This document shows positions 43,555 to 51,855 of a stretch of 64,000 nt of DNA, in pieces. Source of the DNA: Deltaproteobacteria bacterium (GTDB taxonomy: Bacteria > Myxococcota > XYA12-FULL-58-9 > JABJBS01). The notes under the pieces are model-generated. The model worked only from the letters and a program-made list of their open reading frames with translations, ran no database searches and had not been told where the DNA came from. The stretch is taken from NCBI GenBank assembly GCA_018668695.1, contig JABJBS010000310.1:1-64000 (forward strand), written 5' to 3'. The stretch's first letter is position 1, and every line of letters starts with the position of its first letter. A program made the translations under genes and the position numbers.

Positions 43555-44592
43555 ATGAAATACCTTGCTTGGATAGCCCTTGCTTTTCTGCCGTTTTCTG
43601 CTTTCGCTTCCGATGCCACAAATTTAGAGCAGTCAGACCCGAGCACTCGAGATGCGTGGTCATTTCATTTTGACTGGGCTCAAGTTGTAGGCAGTGGGAC
43701 TTTTGCATCGAATTCATTTACACGCTCTTCAAGTGATTATGTCGGTCAATCTTTTGGGATAGGGCTGTCTTACGACGCACTCGAGCTGCAGGGGAAATCG
43801 CTTCGTTTGTCTCTTGGAACATCGGTTGATATCGAGTTTACAGCGCCTACGCACGGCGGCCTTCGCAGGGTAACCTTAAACGATACCTACCTTCGTGCGG
43901 CGATTCCCGCTCTCTACACAGAAACATTCACGGGGTTTGAAATTGGGGTTTTTGGGTCCCTTACTTTGCCCACATCGATCACGAGTTACCGCGTTAAGCG
44001 CCAGTGGTTTGTGGTCTCCGCGGGTATCAGTGCTTCCGCGCAGTGGGGAATACTGGAAGCGATGCTTTCGACTCATGCATCAAAGTATGCTGGCGCAACT
44101 GTTTCGACTCAATATGGTCTTCTGCCGGCAGGTTGCGGGCTGCCCTCGTCCGCAAGTGATGAAGAATTTACGCCTGATTGCCTCGATGAGACGACGGCGC
44201 TTGAGCAAGGGTTTGCTAACGTATCTGTTTCTGTTTCATCTTCGGCATCGCTCAGCGTCGAGATTTTTGACCACCTTCTTCTGAGCTACGCGTTGGGGGT
44301 AAAGAGTTTTTTCAAATATGCTCAGCCTCAGGATGTCTTCACATCTGATAATGCGACGGGCGGTCTACGGCGGATGGATTTTTTCAGCCCGTCGTGGAGC
44401 CTTCGGTATCCACTTTCTAAGAAAATGGAACTGCCCCTGGAGCTTTCTATATTTGTGGATGCGTCGGCATTTCACCGTGTTCGCAGCGCCGACAATAAAA
44501 GAGTCTTGGCTCCTATTGTATTCAACGCCTTCGGGGCGCTGGCGGCCAATGGTTACGGAAGCTTAAGCACGGGAGTGTCGGGAAGCTGGTAG
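43555..44592 (+). CDS. Putative outer-membrane beta-barrel protein
   Basis: A 345-residue exported protein. The signal peptide (MKYLAWIALAFLPFSAFA) is placed by ATG 43555 after GGGGAAA; the longer frame upstream lacks a good start. The mature part shows alternating polar and hydrophobic strands with many aromatics and ends in GSLSTGVSGSW, a C-terminal aromatic like that of BamA-inserted barrels. Two cysteine-containing loops (AGCGLPSS, PDCLDE) could be disulfide bonded. Function unknown. It is divergent from the metzincin gene, so the two may share regulation. Confidence 0.68.
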   Translation: MKYLAWIALAFLPFSAFASDATNLEQSDPSTRDAWSFHFDWAQVVGSGTFASNSFTRSSSDYVGQSFGIGLSYDALELQGKSLRLSLGTSVDIEFTAPTHGGLRRVTLNDTYLRAAIPALYTETFTGFEIGVFGSLTLPTSITSYRVKRQWFVVSAGISASAQWGILEAMLSTHASKYAGATVSTQYGLLPAGCGLPSSASDEEFTPDCLDETTALEQGFANVSVSVSSSASLSVEIFDHLLLSYALGVKSFFKYAQPQDVFTSDNATGGLRRMDFFSPSWSLRYPLSKKMELPLELSIFVDASAFHRVRSADNKRVLAPIVFNAFGALAANGYGSLSTGVSGSW

Positions 44593-44604
44593 GTAGAAGA
44601 GGGG

Positions 44605-44663
44605 CTTTGAAATGGCCCGCTGAGGCTTGGGGGAGGAGAGCTCAGCGAACCGTTATTTCAAAG
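44605..44663. terminator. Long hairpin between convergent genes
   Basis: Outer arms CTTTGAAAT (44605-44613) and ATTTCAAAG (44655-44663) and inner arms CGCTGAG (44618-44624) and CTCAGCG (44641-44647) form a bulged hairpin just after the beta-barrel gene stop. It lies two bases from the end of the convergent leucine-rich lipoprotein gene. It may terminate both transcripts; there is no clear T-run on the plus strand. Confidence 0.5.
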
Positions 44664-44665
44664 TG

Positions 44666-45946
44666 TTATTCGCAGATTAGCTCTGCATTGTTATTCGAGA
44701 TGGTGGTTGGTCCACCAATGTCGTTACTGATATCCTTAAGTAGATTCTCGATGGAGCAATCAGACAAGTTACGGTTGTCCGTGACGGTTAGGCTGCCTTG
44801 TACGGAAGTGATTCCTCGTAAACCGTCGATGCTATCAAGATTATCGTTGTAGCGAATACTGATTTCGCCGCCAATGTTTTGGACATTGCTGATTTCGTCG
44901 ATGTTGGTGAGCGATGCATTCAGCTGAACCGCAAACGTTCCGGCAATAGTGTGTAGCTTGGTTAATCCATCAAAATGAGTAAGCTTCTCGTTCTTTTGGA
45001 TGACAATGTGGCTGTTTACTTCGCCGAGATTCTTTAAACCCGCGAGGTCAGTCAGCGAACCGTTTTCAGCGATTTCTAATTTTTGACCAACATATTCTAG
45101 CTTCGCCAATCCGTCGATATTGGTCATCTCAGGATTTCGCCAAATGATTAGATTGCCTTCGACTCGAGTGAGATTGCTCAAGCCATTGGTGTCGGTGAGA
45201 AGGGCCAGGCCATAAACCTGAGCGTTTCCGCCGACGGTAACGAGACCATCTAGACCGTCGAGGTTCACCAATTGAGGGTTGACGCTAATATTGAGTTCGC
45301 CGCTCAAGTGCTGAACTTGCCCTAAGTTCCCAAGATCTAAAAGGGCGCTGTTGTTGACTACAATAAGACCTTCGCCAATTTCGTTAAGTGAAGACAATTC
45401 ATTCAAGCTGGCAAGTGCTTGATTTTCACACACCTTCAAGTCGCCGCCAACATACTCAAGCTTACTTAGCCCGTTAAGGTTTTCGAGGACTGGGTTTTGC
45501 CAAAGGACGAAGTCATCCAGAATGACCTTCAATGCACTAAGTCCACCGATGGTCTCAAGCTCTGGGTTGCCGTTGATCCAAAGTTCACCGGCTTCTTGGA
45601 GATTGTCGAGTCCTGCTAAATTTTTCAGCGAGTCATTCATACCAATGGTGATACGGCCACTAACACTCACGAGGTTTTCAAGACCGGAAAGGTCGATGAG
45701 TGAGTCGGTTCGGCTGATAATGAGGTCACCTTCGACATGGATGAGTTCAGAGAGCGGAGCGAGGGATTCTACGCCGTCGACCATAACACTGAGGTTGCCC
45801 TGAATTGCGGTAATACCGTGGAGCTTTGCAAGGTCATCATGACTTCGTACAACGACATGCTCTTCAATAAGGGTGGTGTCGCCGCAGGCGGTAAGAACCA
45901 AGAGTGCGGTGATTGCTGCGGTAATATTTCGACTGGTATGAAGCAT
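44666..45946 (-). CDS. Leucine-rich, receptor-L-domain-like lipoprotein
   Basis: A 426-residue lipoprotein (lipobox VLTAC) made of about fourteen leucine-rich/receptor-L-like repeats of 24-25 residues (pattern GxLxIxxNxxLxxLxGLxxLxxV; for example LENLNGLSKLEYVGGDLKV). They form a beta-solenoid. Such repeats are typically surface adhesins or binding scaffolds. Most units begin with a conserved Asn ladder (NPELE, NPVLE, NPQLV, NPEMT), which stacks on the concave face. A C-terminal cap has a Cys pair (SDCSIE, ELICE). GGGGG lies six bases before ATG 45946, so the TTG four codons earlier is less likely. Confidence 0.88.
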   Translation of the reverse strand: MLHTSRNITAAITALLVLTACGDTTLIEEHVVVRSHDDLAKLHGITAIQGNLSVMVDGVESLAPLSELIHVEGDLIISRTDSLIDLSGLENLVSVSGRITIGMNDSLKNLAGLDNLQEAGELWINGNPELETIGGLSALKVILDDFVLWQNPVLENLNGLSKLEYVGGDLKVCENQALASLNELSSLNEIGEGLIVVNNSALLDLGNLGQVQHLSGELNISVNPQLVNLDGLDGLVTVGGNAQVYGLALLTDTNGLSNLTRVEGNLIIWRNPEMTNIDGLAKLEYVGQKLEIAENGSLTDLAGLKNLGEVNSHIVIQKNEKLTHFDGLTKLHTIAGTFAVQLNASLTNIDEISNVQNIGGEISIRYNDNLDSIDGLRGITSVQGSLTVTDNRNLSDCSIENLLKDISNDIGGPTTISNNNAELICE

Positions 45947-46169
45947 GAAATCCCCCAAGATATCTGCTGGCCTGTTTTGCCAGGCACCTATGTAGGTGCA
46001 TGGAGCATGCCAATGGGGGTTCAGGTCTGGTGGTCAATGATTTCAGCAGCTTAGGATATTTTCGAGGCCGCCGAAATCGTTGAGTAAGCGATGAATCCGA
46101 AATTTCGGCGACATAGAACCCATTAATCTGGCGGCAGGACGCCATTTTTTCTAGGAAATCAGCTTCAAT

Positions 46170-47873
46170 CTAGCGAACGATTTCCGCGCTGTGACAGCCT
46201 TTATGGGGGGCTGCTTGGAGATGTTGCGAATGTTCCTGAGCCGGTCCGCGAGTTTGCCGGAGTGTGCGTGTTTCAACGCTGTCGTCGGAGTTCGCGAGTC
46301 TGGTCAAGACGTGAGTCGTTGCATCAGACATTTGGGTGAAGACTTCGAAGTGAATGTTGTCGAGTCCATCGCACGCTCGGTGGTAGCAGGCATCGTAGTA
46401 ATCGTTGGTTGGTAAATCGAAAAGCTGAGAGTCTTCCATTGAGATAGTGTCTTCCGCTCCGGAGAAGAGACCACCGGATGGAATCCCAACAGCCATGAAT
46501 GCGTAATAGTCACTGCGTCCATCCAGGCGAGTTGGGGCGTGGGGTACACCGCGAACGTTAAAAAAGTCTTCGTACGCCTTTTCAATTTTGCCCGAGCCTT
46601 CAGGTAAACTCATTGAACTCTGATAGTCAGATTCATCACCATCGTAGATAAAACGGCCCGGCTTCGGAGAGCCAATCATATCGAGGTTGAGATAGCCTAA
46701 TATGTGGCTGGCGTCTTCGTTGGTAAGTTCTTGAACGTAATGCGTAGAACCAAGTAACCCGAGCTCTTCGCCGGACCAAAATGCGAATCGAACGCCGTGA
46801 TTAAGCTCTATTGCATTCGTGGCGATGTACCGTGCCGTCTCTAGGATATTGGCAACGCCGGTTCCATTATCATTGATTCCCGGTCCCTCGGGTACTGAAT
46901 CCAAATGGGCGCCAGCCATCCAGAAGTCGTCTGAGGCTCCGCTGTAATCAGCGATAACATTGTGGACGAGCTGTGCACCGAAAGTGACATCGCTCATGAG
47001 GTGAAGGTTGTTCTCTGGGTTTTCGGACTCCGTGACCAAAGAGATACCAACGGCATAGCTTGCTGAGAGAACTGGAATTTCGATATCGTTGTTTTCGTTT
47101 AAAGCGCCATCGAAGAGGTCTTCTCTACCTGATTGACCTTCATTGAAGATGACGACGGCTATGGCGCCAGCATTTTGTGCATTGAGAGATTTCTCTTCGA
47201 AAGTGCATGACCCACGTTGAATGATTGCAATGGAGCCTGCGGTGAAGTCTGCGAAATCGCCGGGTTGGCAACCACTGTTGGTGCTGTTTGCAGGGCCTTC
47301 GGGGGAAGGTTCGATATCGACGGCTACCATAGTGGCATTGACGTCGGCGCCGGGGCTGTAGTGGATGATTCCGTAGTCTTCTCCGTAGACCCATTCTGTC
47401 TGACTGAGGGTTTCGAGTATCGGATCAGCGCCAATATCATAGATATCAATGGTGAAGCCTTGAAGCGTCACTTCATATCCCCACGACTCGAGTGACTCAC
47501 GTACGTAATCTACAGACTCTGCGTAGCCGCTGGTACCTGCTGCTCGATTGTTTTGATTGGCTGTAGCAATGGCTGCCAGTTCAGTGAGGTGTGAGGTTAG
47601 CTCGTCGGTCGTATGGTAGTTAGGTGCTTGCTCACTGGCCGGGTCCACGGGTTGGGTTTGCTCGTCTGGGTCGGTCGCTGTGTCTGAGTCCCCGGTTGTG
47701 TCTGTCGTATCGGGATCAGTGCCATTGCCCGGTGTCGTGTTTTCGTTGTCGATTGGGTTCTCGATGCATTCGGCTCCCTGAGGATCGGTCGTGCAGTCGG
47801 TGTCTTCGCTGGCTTGGCAGCCAACTGCGAAAACAAAGGCAACGGGAATAAGCAATCTCGTGAAATGCAACAT
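46170..47873 (-). CDS. M28-family zinc aminopeptidase lipoprotein with PA domain
   Basis: A 567-residue lipoprotein (lipobox FAVGC) with an acidic, Thr/Asp/Pro-rich linker of about 80 residues. The first part of the peptidase domain is interrupted by a protease-associated (PA) domain (GDFADFTAGSIAIIQRGSCTFEEK). The M28 dinuclear zinc site is complete: AGAHLDSVPEGPGINDNGTG, FWSGEELGLLGS, NLDMIG and the last His in DACYHRACD. M28 enzymes remove N-terminal amino acids from peptides, here outside the outer membrane. I start at ATG 47873; the frame is open further upstream without a signal or ribosome-binding site. The C-terminal tail carries many His, Gln and Arg residues. Confidence 0.9.
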   Translation of the reverse strand: MLHFTRLLIPVAFVFAVGCQASEDTDCTTDPQGAECIENPIDNENTTPGNGTDPDTTDTTGDSDTATDPDEQTQPVDPASEQAPNYHTTDELTSHLTELAAIATANQNNRAAGTSGYAESVDYVRESLESWGYEVTLQGFTIDIYDIGADPILETLSQTEWVYGEDYGIIHYSPGADVNATMVAVDIEPSPEGPANSTNSGCQPGDFADFTAGSIAIIQRGSCTFEEKSLNAQNAGAIAVVIFNEGQSGREDLFDGALNENNDIEIPVLSASYAVGISLVTESENPENNLHLMSDVTFGAQLVHNVIADYSGASDDFWMAGAHLDSVPEGPGINDNGTGVANILETARYIATNAIELNHGVRFAFWSGEELGLLGSTHYVQELTNEDASHILGYLNLDMIGSPKPGRFIYDGDESDYQSSMSLPEGSGKIEKAYEDFFNVRGVPHAPTRLDGRSDYYAFMAVGIPSGGLFSGAEDTISMEDSQLFDLPTNDYYDACYHRACDGLDNIHFEVFTQMSDATTHVLTRLANSDDSVETRTLRQTRGPAQEHSQHLQAAPHKGCHSAEIVR

Positions 47874-48061
47874 GTGGAATACCTGCTTGGAATAGGAACC
47901 ATCGAGCAATCCGGGGCGGAACCGCTTCTTGGAAGATTCACAGAAGAGATAACCTGTAGTGTTTAAAAAGTGCAATCGAAAGAGGAGACTTTTATCTCGC
48001 TGATTGGAACGAATACATTTAGAGCGTTCTATATCAACGGTTTATGCTCTTGATTATCTAT

Positions 48062-49588
48062 TTATTCCGGTAACTTGGGAGACATTTCACCATTGTCGTC
48101 GGGTGGATTGAAGGGGTCGAACTCGGGAAGGAAATAAGGGTTTTGCCGAGTATCTCGCATATGGCGCCCATGAACCACAGCGCATGTATGACAAGCAAAT
48201 CCGAGAGCTTTTTCTGAGCCGTCCGTGATTGCATGACGTCCTGGGCAAGTGGTGGGCAGTTGGTATAGCTGATTCATTTCTATGCTTTTTGCAAAGGCCC
48301 GTTCATAGTCGATGGTGCATTCGCAAGCTTCCCCGGGTTCACGAATATTGTTTCCACATTCGGCGGTTGTGCATGAAGTGGTGCACCATGCCCCAAGTTT
48401 AACTTGTCCGTTACTCTTACCTAAGTCGCATTGTTCAGGGGGCTCAAGAATGCCATTGCCGCAGGTGGGTGTGGTATCGCATGCTTGGAGTAGATTTTCG
48501 ATCCCTGTCTCACGCCCCATACCGTCAGGGTTTTTATGTCCTTCAATAGCTTTAGGTGGCACGAGTTGACGGAGTTGCGCTTTCGTAAGGTCGATATAAC
48601 GACCGCCATTTTTGTCAGGGATGCAAGTGCGTGGGTTATCAGAAAGAGATGCCCTATTCTTTTCTGAGGTTGGGTCACAAGACTCTGTGCAAAATGAGAG
48701 GCTTTCTGGGCCCTGGTGGCAATGATGAAGTTTGGGGCATAACACTGCGTCAGAGCACGGCAGGGCACACACGGCATAGGCCCCGGCGGCGCTGCCGCAA
48801 ACCAGGTCGTCATGACACTCGCTTGATAGCTGGCACGGTGTTCCTAGGGGCTGGCGCTTCTGAGTTGTGGGAAACACGATGCCTGGAATATTGGGTGCGG
48901 GGAGAGGTTTTAGAGTTCTGCATCGGTGACCTATTTTTTCAGGTGTACAAATATAGTTCACGGGGCATTGGTTTTGTCCGGGTAAGCAAGCATCCACTTT
49001 CTCATGAAATGCCAATTTGAGATCGATGTTCTTTAGTCGCTCTGTCTGCTTGCAAAGCTGTACCGGTTTTGATTCGCGTTCGTTGTAGATTTTGCGAATA
49101 TTTTCGACCACACGTCTTCGTGTATAGGGCTCCGCTGTGCAGGTCTGAGAGAGGTCTAAGAAAATTGAGATAATACTATGACCTTTATTCGGAACACACC
49201 CGGGTTCGCCGCAATAGCTTTGAGGCTTTTGAGTGAGTTGAACACAACGCTTGTGCATGCAGCTGGCAACTTTTTGCAGGCGTTTCCCATTGATCTGCAT
49301 CGGGCTGGTGTCTGGGAAGAGGTAATAGTCAGGTAGAGCTGGGTAAGGGTTCTTGCGGGTCCATTGAGGTTGAACACCTTTTGGAGCAGGTGGGGCTAGG
49401 TTTGATAAGACCGCGGTGCAATAATGTTCCTGGATTTCGACGAGGCGCTGATGATTGTTTTCCAATGTAATATCGTCATGGCATTGGCTGTTCTTCGCAA
49501 GCTCAAGGGCATTGGGTTGGTTAACACAAGCCGAGAGCATCACAAGAGCGGCACATACTAGGACTTGATAAGGGCAGCGATAAGGCAT
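48062..49588 (-). CDS. Cysteine-rich lipoprotein with DUF4215-type repeats
   Basis: A 508-residue lipoprotein (lipobox VMLSAC) with more than thirty cysteines. The C-terminal part carries two Myxococcus-type cysteine-rich repeats (CGNGILEPPEQCD and CGNNIREPGEACE), as in DUF4215. The middle contains CQLSSECHDDLVCG and LCPKLHHC, EGF-like or whey-acidic-like short disulfide loops. It resembles other disulfide-rich secreted proteins of Myxococcota; no catalytic function is visible. GGAG lies seven bases before ATG 49588. It is divergent from the GspC-like gene, with 105 bp between starts. Confidence 0.8.
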   Translation of the reverse strand: MPYRCPYQVLVCAALVMLSACVNQPNALELAKNSQCHDDITLENNHQRLVEIQEHYCTAVLSNLAPPAPKGVQPQWTRKNPYPALPDYYLFPDTSPMQINGKRLQKVASCMHKRCVQLTQKPQSYCGEPGCVPNKGHSIISIFLDLSQTCTAEPYTRRRVVENIRKIYNERESKPVQLCKQTERLKNIDLKLAFHEKVDACLPGQNQCPVNYICTPEKIGHRCRTLKPLPAPNIPGIVFPTTQKRQPLGTPCQLSSECHDDLVCGSAAGAYAVCALPCSDAVLCPKLHHCHQGPESLSFCTESCDPTSEKNRASLSDNPRTCIPDKNGGRYIDLTKAQLRQLVPPKAIEGHKNPDGMGRETGIENLLQACDTTPTCGNGILEPPEQCDLGKSNGQVKLGAWCTTSCTTAECGNNIREPGEACECTIDYERAFAKSIEMNQLYQLPTTCPGRHAITDGSEKALGFACHTCAVVHGRHMRDTRQNPYFLPEFDPFNPPDDNGEMSPKLPE

Positions 49589-49693
49589 GAGTTGCTCCAA
49601 GGACTCACGATTGTGTGATTGAGTTTAAGCCCGTACTTTGGGCTGGGGCAAATCCTGCGTAAAATGGTTGTGACGAGATTGAAGGAGACTGGC

Positions 49694-50464
49694 TTGAGAC
49701 TGAAACCATTGAGAAAAACGATGCGGCTCGTGCTGGTTTGGTTGCTTCTGAGCTCAGCGGCGATGGCGCACGGGGCCGAGGCAAAACTTGCAGCATGCAG
49801 CTTACCTATTGTGGTTAGGGCGACACTCTTGGCAGAGGACGCACCGCAGTGGTCAACCGCGATGATTTTTCATGTGAAAAATGAGTACTCGAAGTCTTAT
49901 ACAATCAACCCGGGCAGCAACCAGTTGGCACCTGGCGTAACCATTCTTGAGATTCATAAGCTGGCTATCGTGGTCGACAACCAGGGAGTTATGGAAAGGT
50001 GCACGGGAAAGGCTCATGAGTTTACCGGTACGAAGTCGGCAACCCGTGAGGTAAAGAACCGTTATCGGGATGAACCGACGGCAATCGATTCAAAGCAGCT
50101 TCCATCCAGATTGGTTGAGATTTTTAAGTTGTTCTCGGATGCTGAGAAAGCCTCAACGGCGGGTGTCGGCGGGGCGGCTCGCGATGGTGTGCAGGCGGCA
50201 TGGACGGATAAATTTGTCGTTCCCGGCGTTGCGGGAGGCCCTCATGCCCCTCGAGCATTTCAGGTGGGTAGGCTCCAAAAGGACAGCATCTACTATAGGT
50301 TGGGCGTTAGGAATTTTGATGTCGTTCGCAGCGTCAACGGGGAGGCTTTTGAGTCACCTGAAAAAGCCATGGACCTGGCTCAAAGGCTTGGAAACGTAGG
50401 GACCCTCAGCATCCAAGTTCATCGTCGGGGAAAGCCTGTTAATATTGACGTGAATTTAGATTAA
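49694..50464 (+). CDS. GspC-like type II secretion protein with PDZ domain
   Basis: A 256-residue exported or inner-membrane protein resembling GspC, which links the type II secretion inner platform to the outer-membrane secretin. An N-terminal hydrophobic helix (MRLVLVWLLLSSAAMA) precedes an HR-like domain (LPIVVRATLLAEDAPQWSTA, GVTILEIHKLAIVV) and a C-terminal PDZ domain (about residues 170-255; DSIYYRLGVRNFDVVRSVNG, SPEKAMDLAQRLGNVG, LSIQVHRRGKPV). The start at TTG 49694 is set by AAGGAG six bases upstream. No other gsp gene is nearby, so it is an orphan copy or a specialised partner of a system encoded elsewhere. Confidence 0.75.
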   Translation: MRLKPLRKTMRLVLVWLLLSSAAMAHGAEAKLAACSLPIVVRATLLAEDAPQWSTAMIFHVKNEYSKSYTINPGSNQLAPGVTILEIHKLAIVVDNQGVMERCTGKAHEFTGTKSATREVKNRYRDEPTAIDSKQLPSRLVEIFKLFSDAEKASTAGVGGAARDGVQAAWTDKFVVPGVAGGPHAPRAFQVGRLQKDSIYYRLGVRNFDVVRSVNGEAFESPEKAMDLAQRLGNVGTLSIQVHRRGKPVNIDVNLD

Positions 50465-50836
50465 GCGAAGATTCTGGTTCGTATGTTTCGAAAAGGAATA
50501 AGCGATTTTCAAGCAGTTTGATTCATAAACCGAGCTTAGTCCCATCATCTCAGCTCGATGAAGTGAATTTTGGTCGATTAATGATGAAAAATGGTTAGAT
50601 TATCGCTGTTTTTGACTTAAACGGTATGCGTATTTTGAGATTTATGAACCATAATTACCCACTTGCGTCCTTCATATTTTTCCAGTGAGCCCCGCCTTTT
50701 AGACCACAGTTATATAAGTCACTAAAATGTGGCGCTATTTTTATGCCTCCATAAAATCGAGTCTTTGACCCCAAAAACCGGCACGAAGATTGCTTCACTT
50801 ACCATGCTGAATCTAAGGGTTTGTGGGGAAATCTGA
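50465..50836. other. AT-rich intergenic region
   Basis: About 370 bp, clearly richer in A and T than the surrounding genes. I find no coding frame or RNA gene. A short inverted pair TTCATAAA/TTTATGAA occurs near 50523 and 50641, but is too weak to call. The region should contain the promoter of the phospholipase A2-like gene. Confidence 0.55.
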
Positions 50837-51583
50837 ATGGATAAGTTTTGTGCGTTTGTTTGCTTAATAGGAGCCGCATTCGCGTCTGGTTGTGGTGCTG
50901 GCGGAGCCTCGGGGGAGGTGGACAGAGCCGAGCTTAATGAAGCCTGCGACTTTCTGCTGGCGACCGTCTTGAATAGAGACGATTTGCTAGCATGCGAAGT
51001 TGCATTTGAGCCATGCGAAGTTTGGGAACTTGAAAATTTAGTGAAGCAGTTTGAGTGTGATGTGGGCGAGCGGTCCGAAGGATGTCCTGAGGGTGGACAA
51101 CCGGAGGTCGAAGCGAACTGTATGGAGCAGTTCGCAGTGATTAAGCCTGCTGAGAATGATATTTGGCAGAGTTTGAGCGGCACCAATTGGTGCGGACCGG
51201 GCGGTTCTTGTGAGAACAATTACTGCTCTGTGAGTCGAGCCGATGGTAGCTGTCGGCGACACGATTCCGGTTATGGATACGACTCAAGCTCACATGGTTC
51301 TTGCGGTGTAGACTCCGATCTCTACGACGCAAATAGTTTCTGGGGACCATGGCCTGAAACAGTCATTGTTGGTGTGTTTAATCCGTTTAACTCTGCGTGG
51401 TTTTGTTACAACTACGACAGTGTGTGTGCGTCCCGAGATTGGTGGGGTAGCTGTGACAGCTACAGTACGCAGAAGACGAAGCGCTACTGGAATAAGTACA
51501 GTGGCTCCGTATGGCACGCTGGTTATAGAAGCTCCTGTGCAGGGTGCGAACCAGGTGACCTCTTCTGCAACAGCTGTAATTAA
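50837..51583 (+). CDS. Phospholipase A2-like secreted lipoprotein
   Basis: A 248-residue lipoprotein (signal ends near ASGC) with about 20 cysteines. The N-terminal 110 residues are helical with paired Cys. The C-terminal half resembles bee-venom-type phospholipase A2: calcium loop GTNWCGPGG (W118-C119-G120), the catalytic block C139-R-R-H142-D143-S-G-Y, and a later SCGVDSDLYD segment. In the family, His-Asp activates water for sn-2 ester hydrolysis and the Gly-rich loop binds calcium. The usual second Cys before RxHD and the Cys after HD are absent (CRRHDSGY against CCRxHDxC), so the disulfide pattern differs. It sits downstream of a gene-free region and is followed by a strong terminator, so it is monocistronic. 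Confidence 0.75.
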   Translation: MDKFCAFVCLIGAAFASGCGAGGASGEVDRAELNEACDFLLATVLNRDDLLACEVAFEPCEVWELENLVKQFECDVGERSEGCPEGGQPEVEANCMEQFAVIKPAENDIWQSLSGTNWCGPGGSCENNYCSVSRADGSCRRHDSGYGYDSSSHGSCGVDSDLYDANSFWGPWPETVIVGVFNPFNSAWFCYNYDSVCASRDWWGSCDSYSTQKTKRYWNKYSGSVWHAGYRSSCAGCEPGDLFCNSCN

Positions 51584-51615
51584 GGAGACTCTTCAAGGAG
51601 TCTGGAAGGTGTTAG

Positions 51616-51650
51616 TCCCCGTGACAACCGAGATTGGGTTGTCACGGGGA
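51616..51650 (+). terminator. Intrinsic terminator of the phospholipase-like gene
   Basis: A perfect 14-bp stem (51616-51629 and 51637-51650; TCCCCGTGACAACC and its complement) around a seven-base loop, followed by TTTACGTTTG. It lies 33 bp after the stop at 51583 and cleanly isolates this gene from the next. Confidence 0.85.
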
Positions 51651-51855
51651 TTTACGTTTGTGGGGGCTGCTTCAGCCCTCGAAAAAATAATGAGTCGGCT
51701 TAATTTGAGCTTTTGAAGGCCAAGCTTAAGGCTTTCGGTAATCGGTCAATTGTACTTCTATTCTTTGAGATTGCCCAGGTCCCTATAATTAGTCATAATT
51801 AAAGGGCGCGGGGTTGATTCTTTAGTTTTACTCCCGGCATGGTTTCTCTCATCAA

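Noticed and set aside
50523-50648. TTCATAAA/TTTATGAA inverted pair as a regulatory element
   Set aside because: Eight bases in an AT-rich region can occur by chance, and the arms are about 120 bp apart.
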